Assembly: GCA_010015675.1 (NCBI GenBank)
Contig: ML977034.1
Coordinates: 234,566 to 249,242, forward strand
Direction of reading: 5' to 3'
DNA from: Byssothecium circinans
Lineage: Eukaryota > Ascomycota > Dothideomycetes > Pleosporales > Massarinaceae
Length of the DNA stretch: 14,677 nt
This document shows, in pieces, positions 1-7,918 of the stretch (the first letter of the stretch is position 1; each line of letters begins with the position of its first letter). Below the pieces are notes generated by a model. The model saw only the letters and a list, made by a program, of their open reading frames with translations. It did no database searches and had not been told where the DNA came from. The position numbers and the translations under genes are program-made.

Positions 1-57
1 TTAAAAAGTTATATAGCTTTAAAGTTACTTATTTTCTTTAATTTTCCTAGTAAAAGG

Positions 58-91
58 CGGGCGTTACGCGAATCCGGGCGTTACGCGCACG
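58..91. repeat. Two 17-bp tandem units outside the first transposon
   Basis: The word CGGGCGTTACGCG occurs at 58-70 and again at 75-87, giving a 17-bp period. The last four bases of each unit differ (AATC versus CACG). The period equals that of the subterminal iterons of the adjacent transposon, but the sequence is different. It may be the end of another, truncated element into which the first transposon inserted, or an outer part of that transposon. Bases 1-57 are AT-rich and show nothing recognisable. Confidence 0.55.
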
Positions 92-100
92 GACACGGTA

Positions 101-139
101 AGGTTGACGGCGCAACGCATGGGACGGCGTGACGCATGA
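101..139. repeat. Left terminal inverted repeat with two 17-bp iterons
   Basis: The iterons lie at 105-121 and 122-138 and have the core GACGGCGYRACGCATG. They match, inverted, the three units at the right end. Left units carry CAACGCATG or TGACGCATG where the right units read CGACGCACG, so the differences are C/T and G/A transitions. Subterminal iterons of this kind are probably transposase binding sites (inference). Confidence 0.8.
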
Positions 140-186
140 TCCGCAAAATCAGCACCCTAATTTCAACGCGATATAACTCCACCAAT

Positions 187-2112
187 ATGAGCTTAATCAA
201 GGCTGCGCTTGCAGCTATTGAATCGCTGGAACCTAGAGAATCAATCAATTACACGAATATTATGAAAAGCTTTAGTATTCATCATACAACGCTTATGCGG
301 AGACATTAGGGCGTTTCAACCTCGCGCACTATCTAGGCAGAGAATAACCAATCCCTCACCCTACAACAAGAATAGGAGCTTGTGCGATATATAGGACGCC
401 TAACTGATTGAGGCCTTCCACCTATAAAAGAAATGATATGAAACTTTGGCTCATAGATTGCAAAGAAAGAGCTTAGAGTACACTGGGCTGATCACTTTAT
501 ACAGCGTTACGCTAAGCAGCTCGCCTTCAAATGGATAATAGGGATGGATAACAGCTACTATAAAGCTAATTTAGAATTAAAGTATAGCCTCTACTTTAGC
601 CTTCTAGCTAATAAGATTCAGCAATACGACATCCAGCCGTGCAATAGCTACAATATGGATGAGAAAGGCTTCATGATTAGAATCATAGGCCGTTCGAAGA
701 GGATCTTTAGCAAGGCTTCATATGAGGCAGGCGGTCGCAGGTCCTTGATACAGGACGGCAATTGAGAGTAGATAACGTTGCTAGCGTGTATCTGCACTAA
801 TGGATCATACCTAGAGCTAGGGCTGATATATCAGTTAGTCTCTAGCTTGATATAGGATACCTAGCTGTAGGCGTTTAACCTAGAGATTCATCACGCTCTA
901 TTCATATCATCTCCCTCAGGATGGACGAACAACGATATTAGATTAGCTTGGCTGAAACAGGTGTTTAATCGCTATACAAAGACGAAGGCCAGTCGCTCCT
1001 ATAGGCTATTAATTCTAGACGGCCATGGATCTCATATTACAATAGATTTTATTAAATTCTGTAATAGAAATAGGATCCTCCTAGCGATCTATCCCCCTCA
1101 TTCTACTTATACGCTTCAGCCCCTAGACGTTGTATTATTTAAGCCTCTATTAATAGCCTATTTAAATGAGGTCTTAGCGTTCATAGAGCGGAGCTAAGGC
1201 CTTACCTTAATAAGTAAGAGGGACTTCTTCCCACTATTCTACGCAGCGTAGGAGGCTATATTTAAGGAATCAACGATTCTAAAGGCCTTTAAGGCGACAG
1301 GCCTATCACCCTTCAACCTACAGGTAATTCTATGAAGGTTTAATCCTATAGTAGAATCCTTAAGTGATAGCGACTCCTTAGCGTTAAGCGCCTTAGACTG
1401 GAGGAAGATAGAAGGCCTACTACGCTAGGTAGTAGAGAATTAAGATGATAGACGTATAAAACGGCTCAGCCAGGCCCTCCACATAAGCTTGGTTTAAAAT
1501 GCTGTTCAAAAGCATGAGATAGAGATGCTGAGGGCCGCCTTAATTAATGAGAGAACGCGTAGGAAGCGAGGCAAGGCCCTCCCACTAAAAGCGCCTAAGA
1601 AGTATTATGGTAGAGCTGTATTCTAGTCTCCTAAGAAGGTAAAGGAAGCACGTGATAGGCAGTAATAAAAGGAGCTTAAAGAGAAGTAGCTACAACAACA
1701 GAAGCTTTAAACGAATCAGCTTCGTAAGGAAGCAAGGCAGGCTAAGGTGAAGGCAATTCAAACTAGGCGCGAGGCAAGGGCAGAGGCTAGGTTATTAAGG
1801 GAGAAGGAGAGGGCTGCTCGGGCTGCTAATCAGGCTGCTTGGAAGGCTACTCACAGGACTGTAAAACGACTCCAACAAACTCTCAAATCATCTTAAAAGG
1901 GAAGGAAGAAGGGCGTCAAGGCTACTATAACAGCTACTCCACGAAAAATAGCTGTTGTGGAGCATAAGGATAGTAGGGAGGCTTTAGGTGCTATAGCAGG
2001 CGCGACACCTATTCTATTACAACGCGGCCGCGCGATCAATACTCTAAAGCGATTTCTATAGCGTAATATACTATTTGGGCCCTCTATAACTCTCCACTAG
2101 AATATCTCATGA
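187..2112 (+). pseudogene. Pogo/Fot1-like transposase (CENP-B-type HTH + DDE), RIP-inactivated
   Basis: This encodes the enzyme that would cut and paste element 1 at TA sites in the nucleus. One reading frame runs from the ATG at 187 to a stop cluster at 2098-2115 with no frameshift, broken only by numerous TAG, TGA and TAA codons. The N-terminus (MSLIKAALAAIESL, then HTTLMRRH) fits a psq-type helix-turn-helix. The following segment, including QQE-ELVRYIGRLT and GLPP, fits the CENP-B/Tc5 DNA-binding domain. The DDE core has Asp at codon 158 (NMDEKGF), codon 278 (LILDGHGSH) and codon 314 (LQPLDVVLF), so the spacing is DD35D with all three acids kept. The C-terminal third is rich in Lys, Arg, Glu and Ala and probably coiled coil. 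Missing Gln, Trp and Arg codons explain nearly all stops. The family assignment is firm; the exact subfamily is not resolved. Confidence 0.9.
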
Positions 2113-2172
2113 TAATAGCTATTGTGTGAGGCTCTGCAGCCTCATTTCCTATTGCTGTTTTGGTGTTCGGAG

Positions 2173-2230
2173 CGTGCGTCGCGCCGTCCCGTGCGTCGCG
2201 CCGTCCCGTGCGTCGCGCCGTCAACCTCAG
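2173..2230. repeat. Right terminal inverted repeat with three 17-bp iterons
   Basis: The unit CGTGCGTCGCGCCGTCC is present at 2173-2189 and 2190-2206, and at 2207-2223 with a final A. It is followed by ACCTCAG and then TA at 2231-2232. The first two units are identical. On the minus strand the array matches the left end. The array is very rich in CpG and has stayed unmutated, while the neighbouring transposase lost many CpA sites. Confidence 0.85.
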
Positions 2231-2232
2231 TA

Positions 2233-2474
2233 TTACCCAATTAGGAAATCACTCAAAACACCAAAAATCCGCCAGAATCACTATATTTGACGTATTTATA
2301 GCTTTAAAACCCTATCTCAACGCTGAAAACAGTATCAAAACAGATTAATTCGATCAGTTCGATCAATCAGGAAATCGCTGATATCTGATTTGATAGTAAA
2401 ATTGTATGGCTGGAGGATTGACCTGATTGAACTAATCAATCAGGTAAAAATTGACGTTAACCTGAGGACTTGAT
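2233..2474. other. Non-coding flank between element 1 and the crotonase remnant
   Basis: There is no gene-like reading frame here with recognisable content. The stretch is AT-rich and uses the words GATCAATCAGG and TGATTGA several times. It holds one perfect inverted repeat, listed separately. The missing 3' end of the crotonase gene should lie here but is not recognisable, so the region is probably an older insertion or rearrangement. Confidence 0.5.
2421..2445. repeat. Perfect 10-bp inverted repeat, 5-bp loop
   Basis: The arms ACCTGATTGA (2421-2430) and TCAATCAGGT (2436-2445) are perfect reverse complements around ACTAA. A related half-site, GATCAATCAGG, lies upstream near 2362. It could be the end of a small palindromic element or a chance hairpin; no gene explains it. 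Confidence 0.6.
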
Positions 2475-2479
2475 TGATT

Positions 2480-3012
2480 GATAGCAACTCTAGGAACAGG
2501 GTGCCGCCGGCGCTAGGAATCAGGCCGTTTGTGATATCGACTTGTCTAATAAGTGTGTCAGTTCTCGTCGCGAACCACATGTCTAGTGCTGAGATGAACT
2601 CAGCTCCCACGCCCCACGCCCCGCGCCCTGCCCTTGATAGCGCCAATGGTGACTTGCGGGAGGGTCAAGATATTGTACAGGAGCGTGGCGGGGGTAAAGA
2701 TGAAGTTAGCTATAGGAGTGTTAGTCACGCATGCCATTTAGGTGAAGGAAATAGGGGCGGAGGTATGTACTATTAGGACTACTAAGAATAACGGTGTCAA
2801 CGTAAGCAATGAAGAATCGCGGGATATCACTATTAAAGACGACAACCTTTATTTCTTTGTCAGCACGGAGTTTCTCAACCAGGTCCGTGAGTTCCTCTTG
2901 GGTGTCCTAGCTCTAGAGGTTGAGGACGAGTAAGTCAGGGTTGTGAAAGGTGACTTAGAGCGCCCTTCTCGGTGCTAGTCATCTTAAGGGATTGATAGTT
3001 AGGGAGCTCCAT
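2480..3012 (-). pseudogene. Enoyl-CoA hydratase/isomerase (crotonase) family remnant
   Basis: Crotonase-fold enzymes act on acyl-CoA thioesters. Read on the minus strand from the ATG at 3012-3010, the start is MELPNYQSLK. A shift near 2957 leads into VTFHNPDL, then LVEKLRADKEIKVVVF and IPRFFIAYVDT. A second shift near 2730 leads into LTLPQVTIGAIKGRARG. A third, at the 7-bp repeat 2607-2627, leads into GVGAEFISALDMWFA and GLIPSAGGT. The order matches the family: the beta-strand with VVVF, the first oxyanion-loop region, the second oxyanion segment GxGAEF and the GLIPxxGGT segment. Two in-frame TAGs follow VLNL. The match ends near 2480, so the last roughly 100 residues are missing. It lies between transposons and is probably a stranded host gene. 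The family call is good; substrate and pathway cannot be told. Confidence 0.78.
2607..2627. repeat. 7-bp triplication causing a frameshift
   Basis: CCACGCC occurs at 2607-2613 and 2614-2620, followed by CCGCGCC at 2621-2627. Within the minus-strand crotonase remnant this array separates the frame that reads IKGRARG from the frame that reads GVGAEF. One extra 7-bp unit accounts for the shift. Slippage is the likely cause. Confidence 0.6.
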
Positions 3013-3383
3013 TATGGGGTTTGAAGGGTTCGAATATTACTGGTAATGTGGGGTGCTGAGGGATGTTAATGAGTGTGGTGAACTTGCTTCTTATCTAGAA
3101 TATATCAAGAAGCGCGCTAGACCCGGCACATATATATGCTACCGCAAGTAGTGCGCTAGAGGCTCATGATTCAGGCACGGCTCCTCCGGCGTTAATAAGG
3201 TTCGCTAGCCTTTGCTACAGCGCCCTATTCACTAATCTAGAAGAACTAGATTACTTTAGGATAGTACTACCTTTGCTATAGCGCCCTATTTACTAATCTA
3301 GAAGAACTAGATTACTTTAGGATAGTACTAGTACTAGGCGTTTAAGGTTAGGTCTAGGCGTAAATATTAAGGCTTTATTATTA
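3013..3383. other. Spacer between the crotonase remnant and element 2a
   Basis: This is the upstream side of the minus-strand crotonase remnant. No reading frame of interest was seen. It holds the 61-bp tandem duplication at 3209-3330, a short TAGTACTAGTACTAGG run after it, and a TA at 3382-3383 directly before the next transposon. A promoter for the old gene could lie near 3020-3100 but no motif is convincing. Confidence 0.5.
3209..3330. repeat. 61-bp tandem duplication with an internal palindrome
   Basis: Unit 1 is 3209-3269 and unit 2 is 3270-3330. They differ at only two sites, both CA in unit 1 and TA in unit 2, as RIP would leave. Each unit contains the inverted repeat AATCTAG-AAGAA-CTAGATT with perfect 7-bp arms. 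The duplication is therefore recent relative to the surrounding decay. Confidence 0.9.
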
Positions 3384-3423
3384 GCGTATTCTACCACTAA
3401 ACCGCCTAAACCACTAAACCGCC
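3384..3423. repeat. Terminal repeat of element 2a with two iterons
   Basis: The word ACCACTAAACCGCC is at 3393-3406 and 3410-3423, a 17-bp period. The outer 19 bases align without gaps to the ends of the full-length copy, with mismatches in the middle. This end is adjacent to the 3' end of the transposase gene. Confidence 0.8.
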
Positions 3424-3446
3424 CAAAATTCCTTAGTAACACTAAC

Positions 3447-5090
3447 TTACTCAACTTCATCATCATTATCGTCTGCATCGCTATCTGAAAAAATATACTA
3501 AGTATTAGCATCTAACTTAAAAGAACCTTCTTTATCTATTTAATACGTTCTTACGTTATGCCTAGCCTTACCATAGTTACTATAGTAGTGAATACCTAGT
3601 TATTACACTTTATATTTACTCTCTACTTTTACCCTCTTATAGTTCTAAATAGTTCCTAATAGTTTAGAACTATTCTAGTCTACTATAGGACTATACTCTA
3701 TAGTGCTATCCTTCTAAATATACTTACACTTGCATGTTTTACGCTTAGTTATTACCTTAAGTTACTTTTTAAGCTCTTTAATGCGTAACTTTATAAGTAC
3801 AGTACTATGCAGCACTAACTTAGTGCCTTTAATAAGCTATAAAAGCTTACCCTGCGCTATTTATAGTAATTAAGTAATAGAATTACGTATAAACTTTAAC
3901 TATAAACTAAATTTATATGTATTACTTAGTATTCTTAATTACTACGGCGTCCCTAGTAGTAAGGGTCCTAGTAGGGTACGTATATATATATTAAAGTAAT
4001 TAAGTACTACTTATACGTTTAGAGGGACTAGCCCTAATACCTTAAAGGCCTTTTAATAGTTCTAAACTATAAATACACTTTTAAACGCGTCTCTAAAGGC
4101 TAGTAGGAACGCTTCCTTATTAACGTAAAAAACGCGTTAGCATGCTAAGTCCTAAATAATCTTAGAGTACCTGCGCTTAAGCGGCGAGAATAATACTATA
4201 TTAAGTAGCTAGAGAATGTACAACGAGTGCGCTAGCATATAAAGTATAAAGATCTTATTATCTTAATAATAATCCTTAAAATCTTAATTTAGGTAGCTTT
4301 TATAGTTATTTAAAATTAGTAACTAATAGACGCCTACTACAGTATCTTTTGTATACGCATTAAAGTGCTTTAATTACATAAGGCTAAGCTTATTAGTTAT
4401 CGATCTATTCTTTAAGATAAAGAGCTTTTAATTACGTAGTATATTAGCTTCCTAATACTATAAAGAGATATAGACGCGTCCTTTATAGATAATAAATAGT
4501 AAGGTATATTTACTATTTAAACATATACTTTAAATGTCTATTACCTATTCTTTATTACCTAGCTAAATAATAGTAGGCCTTGCTTACCTCTCTAAGCTAG
4601 TGACTACTTTTATAGAACTAATAATACCTATCTAAAAGCTAGTCTTATTAAAGTTATAGATATTATTATTATATACGCTATACTTAATTTTAGTATTCTT
4701 TATAAGCTTAAACTATGTACTAATTACCTTAGGATCTTTCTATAGTATTCTCTAATAGTCCTTTAAATAGTTTTAGGCTATTTTTAATAATTCTAAATAG
4801 TTCATAAACTATACTAACTAGTTAATGCCTACTTTATTACTACTCTACTCACGCAGTAGTTTATTCACTATATCTAATACTTCGCCTAACGTAGGCGCGA
4901 ATCCTCGCGAATTAAGGTTAAGGATGTATTAAATAATCATTTCCTTTTTAGTTAAGGATAGTTTTGAACTATTCAGAACTATTTCTAGTTAAAAAGGTAC
5001 TCCTCTAGCTTATTTAGGTAGGATGTAATGTTTGACGTTAAAGGCCTTAGCAGCGCATTAGTAGCTATTAAATTAGCCTCTATTATATGA
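3447..5090 (-). pseudogene. Pogo-like transposase, 5'-truncated and RIP-degenerate
   Basis: This is the decayed relative of the transposase at 12663-14396, read on the minus strand, with its natural stop at 3449-3447. No open stretch of useful length remains. It was identified by alignment to the other copy. At the second catalytic position the LILDGH block has become LILNNY (Asp to Asn), and at the third position the block reads LLNIVLF, also Asn. The C-terminal zinc-knuckle segment is present but its cysteines read Tyr. The copy has only one unit of the 30-bp segment that is duplicated in the other copy (see 13017-13076). The N-terminal part beyond about 5090 is missing. Confidence 0.85.
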
Positions 5091-5349
5091 AGGTTAAATA
5101 TGGGGACAAGGTTAGGAAATCTTAAGGAAAGTTTTTTTAAGTTTAAGGTACTAACATGTAGAGCAGGAAAGCGGGAATTGAAAGCAGTTATCTAATTTCT
5201 AATCTGTATTGTAGTTGTTAAGTTATTCGTGTTAGAAGGTGGTGTCACTGTAAGGTAATAACTTAATCTAGTAAGGTGTGCGAAGCGAAGCGCTAAGCTA
5301 AGAGGAGTTCTATCCTAAATGCGCTAAGCTAAAAGGAGTAACCTCCTAA
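5091..5349. other. Non-coding stretch upstream of the unrecognised long frame
   Basis: Homology to element 2a ends near 5090. From there to about 5349 no gene is recognisable. A T-rich run occurs near 5140 and a 31-bp tandem repeat at 5290-5351. The 5' end or promoter of the following gene, or the end of a larger element, may lie here, but no inverted terminus was found. Confidence 0.45.
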
Positions 5350-5351
5350 AT
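5290..5351. repeat. 31-bp tandem duplication
   Basis: The units 5290-5320 and 5321-5351 both begin GCGCTAAGCTAA and end TCCTAAAT, with five differences between them. Unit 2 contains a short hairpin, AGGAG-TAAC-CTCCT. A further GCGAAGCGAAGCG run directly precedes the array. Confidence 0.75.
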
Positions 5352-7554
5352 CTCTAACTTACTTTGCCTAAGAAGCCTTCTCCATAATGACGTAGACTCT
5401 ATAGCTTGCAATATACTAGGAGGAAGGCTAAAGAAATATCTTACTACTAAGGCTAAGGCTGTGGCAAAGCAGAGACATAATCATAAAGAGTATTTGCGTA
5501 GAAAGAACCATCTTTTCTAGCATAAGACTTACCTTGACTTTATCTACTATGAGCCTACACTCCTAGGAATACTGACTATCACCCCCTAAAACCTTAGTCT
5601 TTGAATTAGCGCTAACATCCCTGTCCCTTAAGACCCTTATATACTACCACATGAGTTACTAGAAGGCGAAGATGTATACCGTCCACTATCCCCTCTTGCA
5701 CAGCTAGCAGGAGACGACCTAGAGATTGCAGCGCTCGTGAATCAGCTTAGTGCCAGCGAGCAGGAATACATAAACGAGCGCGATGAGTATGAAAAGCGCA
5801 TACTGCAACACATAAGTAAGACAGATGCAAGGACGGCAGAGATCCTAATAGAAATGCAGATAGGTGTTACGTACACACATATAAGCGCAGATAAAGTACT
5901 AGAACACGTAAGGGACGCAGATAGGTCAGCAGAGCCAGACAGCGTACCTGCAGATAGCGCGGCAGGCCAGAGCCAAGCTATAGAGAACAGCAACTTACAA
6001 CGTTCATCTATTGCACCTATAGAGAACACTCGTAGTCTTAGCTACCTATTAACCTATACCCTAGCAAAAGCTGCTAACGCTCCTGCAAAGGCTCTATACA
6101 GTCCGCAAACGCCTAGCCGCTCTATTTCTTCATCCTAGTCAAGCACGAGAGGTAACTAACGCAAGACCTTATTTCTAGCCTAAAGAGTTATACTTTTATC
6201 TTAGGTTAAATCTACGGCCAGCTAGCCATCTAGTAGCAGCAGCATACTATAGACTATGCAATAGTCTCCTAGCTATAGCACGCCTTAGCCACCACCGCTA
6301 TTATCTAATAGTAGTACACCTCGCCTGCTATAGCCGTCTAACGGTAATAGTACCCCTAAGCTAGCTGCGTAAGCGACACCAGCCGCTGCGTCACCTTCAT
6401 CCTTAACCCGCCTCTAAGACGTGCCTAGCCTAGGCGCCGCCTAAGCAGCGTCGCTAGCATAATTAATACCTAGAGAAGGTAGCCCCTCTACGCCGCCTAC
6501 TAAGCGAACCACCTACAAACTCATAAAGCAGCTGCGGAACCTCTAAGGCTATACCTATAAGGAGTATATAGAGGTAGATAGATGACACTAGGAGCACCAC
6601 TAGCGCCCTAACGTATACTCTGTATATTCGTCACTTAAGGAGATCACGCGCCTAATTAGTGGAGTATATAACGGGGGAACGCCTCTCCTAGACGTCCTAA
6701 GTAATCTAAAGCTAATGAAGCCCTCTAATCTGCCTGAAGGCCTAGATCTAAAGGCTACGTTTAAGGGCATGAGTCCCATAGCTTTCCCTAAAGATGTTAG
6801 CACCCCTAATAAGAAGCTACCTTAAAACCTATGTCTATAACAGCACTACCATAGTAGTAATAAAGGACGTGCTACTAAGGTAAGGTTTAACATAGACAGC
6901 GTCTGCTGCTTCCCTAGTAGCCTAGCGTTTACCTAGAATAGTATTAACTAGCATCCTAGGGCCTATCCTATCCTAAACCTAGATGCAGACATATATTTTA
7001 GCCTTACTGCGTCTGCGTATAACTACCGCGGTGACCTAGCGATAAAGAACCTCCCACTACACAAGGTCCCTCACTACTATTTTAGCTCTATTATAGGTAG
7101 TATCAAGTTACTACTAATATTTATCTTCTTCCTAGAGCTCTACCTTAAAAGTTAGTATGAGCACACTACGTACCTTAGCAAGCAAGATTAGCAGCTCTAG
7201 CTAGATGCCGTGCTCCTCCCTACCATTAATAAGATAGTTAATAATTCAACGCTAGTGTTATTCCTTCTAGCCTCTAAGGACAACGCTAGCCTAGGCGTGA
7301 CTACGGTGTTAGGAGAGACATTTAAATGAAAGGAGAGCGCTCAGGAATAGCTTCTAGAATACACGTTACAGTACTAGTACCTTGACTAGCTATAGACTAC
7401 CATTCTTGAACGTATTACTAAAAACCTAGGCTTAAGTCGCTTTAACGGCGCTACCCTCTTTGCGCACGCAAAGAACACTAAGCTTGCTCACATGACGGAC
7501 GATTTAACTTTTACGTATAAGCGCTAGGAAAAGACTTAGGCTAAGATTACCTAA
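5350..7554 (+). pseudogene. Decayed long reading frame of unrecognised function
   Basis: One frame is maintained from about 5350 to the TAA at 7552-7554, broken by TAG, TAA and TGA codons that fit lost CAG, CAA, CGA or TGG. Only one stretch is open for long (5737-6138). The N-terminal part has charged helical segments (SASEQEYINERDEYEKRI). It is followed by Ser/Pro/Thr-rich low-complexity sequence at about 6090-6480. The second half (about 6540-7500) looks like a folded domain, with segments such as SLKEITRLISGVYNGGTPLL, TKVRFNIDSVCCFPSSLAF, NLDADIYFSL, LPLHKVPHYYF and GATLFAHAKNTKL. I recall similar uncharacterised proteins from Aspergillus and Penicillium type genomes but cannot name a domain. 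No start codon is clear; the first in-frame ATG is late (5854). The frame stays open beyond 7554 except for stops at 7651 and 7666, until 7912. It lies 364 bp before the helicase frame, same strand, so the two may be one element's genes. Confidence 0.65.
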
Positions 7555-7567
7555 CCGAGAGGACGCG

Positions 7568-7587
7568 ACGGATTATGCCTAATCCGT
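7568..7587. repeat. 8-bp inverted repeat, 4-bp loop
   Basis: ACGGATTA at 7568-7575 and TAATCCGT at 7580-7587 are perfect reverse complements around TGCC. It lies just after the putative stop of the upstream frame and could be a 3' hairpin or the terminus of a small element. Confidence 0.6.
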
Positions 7588-7652
7588 GGCGGAACAGGCC
7601 TAGCGTCAGGGTCGCTAGCCCGAATCCGGGGCGCGGATAGGGATAATCCATA

Positions 7653-7676
7653 GGAATGGGAGGGCTAATCCATTCC
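7653..7676. repeat. 7-bp inverted repeat, 10-bp loop
   Basis: GGAATGG (7653-7659) pairs with CCATTCC (7670-7676). Two TAATCCAT words (7644-7651 and 7666-7673) flank and overlap it. Confidence 0.5.
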
Positions 7677-7918
7677 ACAGCGACACGTTCTCCCAACTAA
7701 TTTTATATGTAGCTATTGCTTAGCAGCATTAGGAGCACCGATCCCCCATCTTGCAGCTTCACCTTTTGCGTTGGTGATGGTTAAGGTGAGGGTAGACTCT
7801 CACAGTAATAGAGTTCTGCTAGAATGTATAGTCACCCGTAGCAACATCACTACAACTAAGCGCAACCCGCCGCAGGAGAAATGGCAGCCGAACCCGATCA
7901 CCGCTATCATTTAAGAAG

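Larger units (their letters stand above)
98..2230 (+). mobile_element. Pogo/Fot1-like Tc1-mariner transposon, decayed (element 1)
   Basis: A DNA transposon of about 2.1 kb with one transposase gene on the + strand. Its ends are an imperfect inverted repeat: the left end (101 onward) starts AGGTTGACGGCG, and the right end reads the same on the minus strand up to 2227. Both ends continue inward as 17-bp iterons (two on the left, three on the right). A TA dinucleotide follows the right end at 2231-2232 and another lies at 99-100 on the left, as expected for the TA target of this superfamily. The exact left boundary is uncertain because the outermost CTG seen at the right end is not clear on the left. 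The transposase is broken by many stops, so the copy is dead. Confidence 0.85.
3384..5090 (-). mobile_element. Pogo-like transposon copy, truncated and heavily RIP-mutated (element 2a)
   Basis: This is a minus-strand relative of the element at 12567-14442. The match runs from the terminus at 3384 (GCGTATTCTACCACTAAAC, compared with ACGTAAAGCACCACTAAAC in the other copy) to about 5090. About 165 bp of the transposase-5' end, including that terminal repeat, is missing. Aligned stretches such as the 3' coding end (3450-3760) and the DDE region differ almost only by C/T and G/A changes, leaving this copy very AT-rich. CpG words such as CGCGAATCCTCGCG near 4897 survive, so the mutation favoured CpA over CpG. 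A TA lies at 3382-3383; the other target duplicate is lost. Confidence 0.88.
7555..7918. other. Spacer between the two long decayed frames, with hairpins
   Basis: The stretch between the long frames has several TAATCC/GGATTA words and two inverted repeats (7568-7587 and 7653-7676). It then runs as ordinary sequence to the helicase start. It could be the 3' region of the upstream gene plus the promoter of the helicase gene. No TATA box or intron signal is convincing. Confidence 0.45.

Noticed and set aside
2474..2776. A 100-residue + strand reading frame
   Set aside because: It lies antisense to the crotonase remnant, shows no family resemblance and includes low-complexity sequence from the 7-bp repeat.
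2742..2933. A 63-residue + strand reading frame
   Set aside because: Antisense to the readable crotonase segment on the minus strand; no support of its own.
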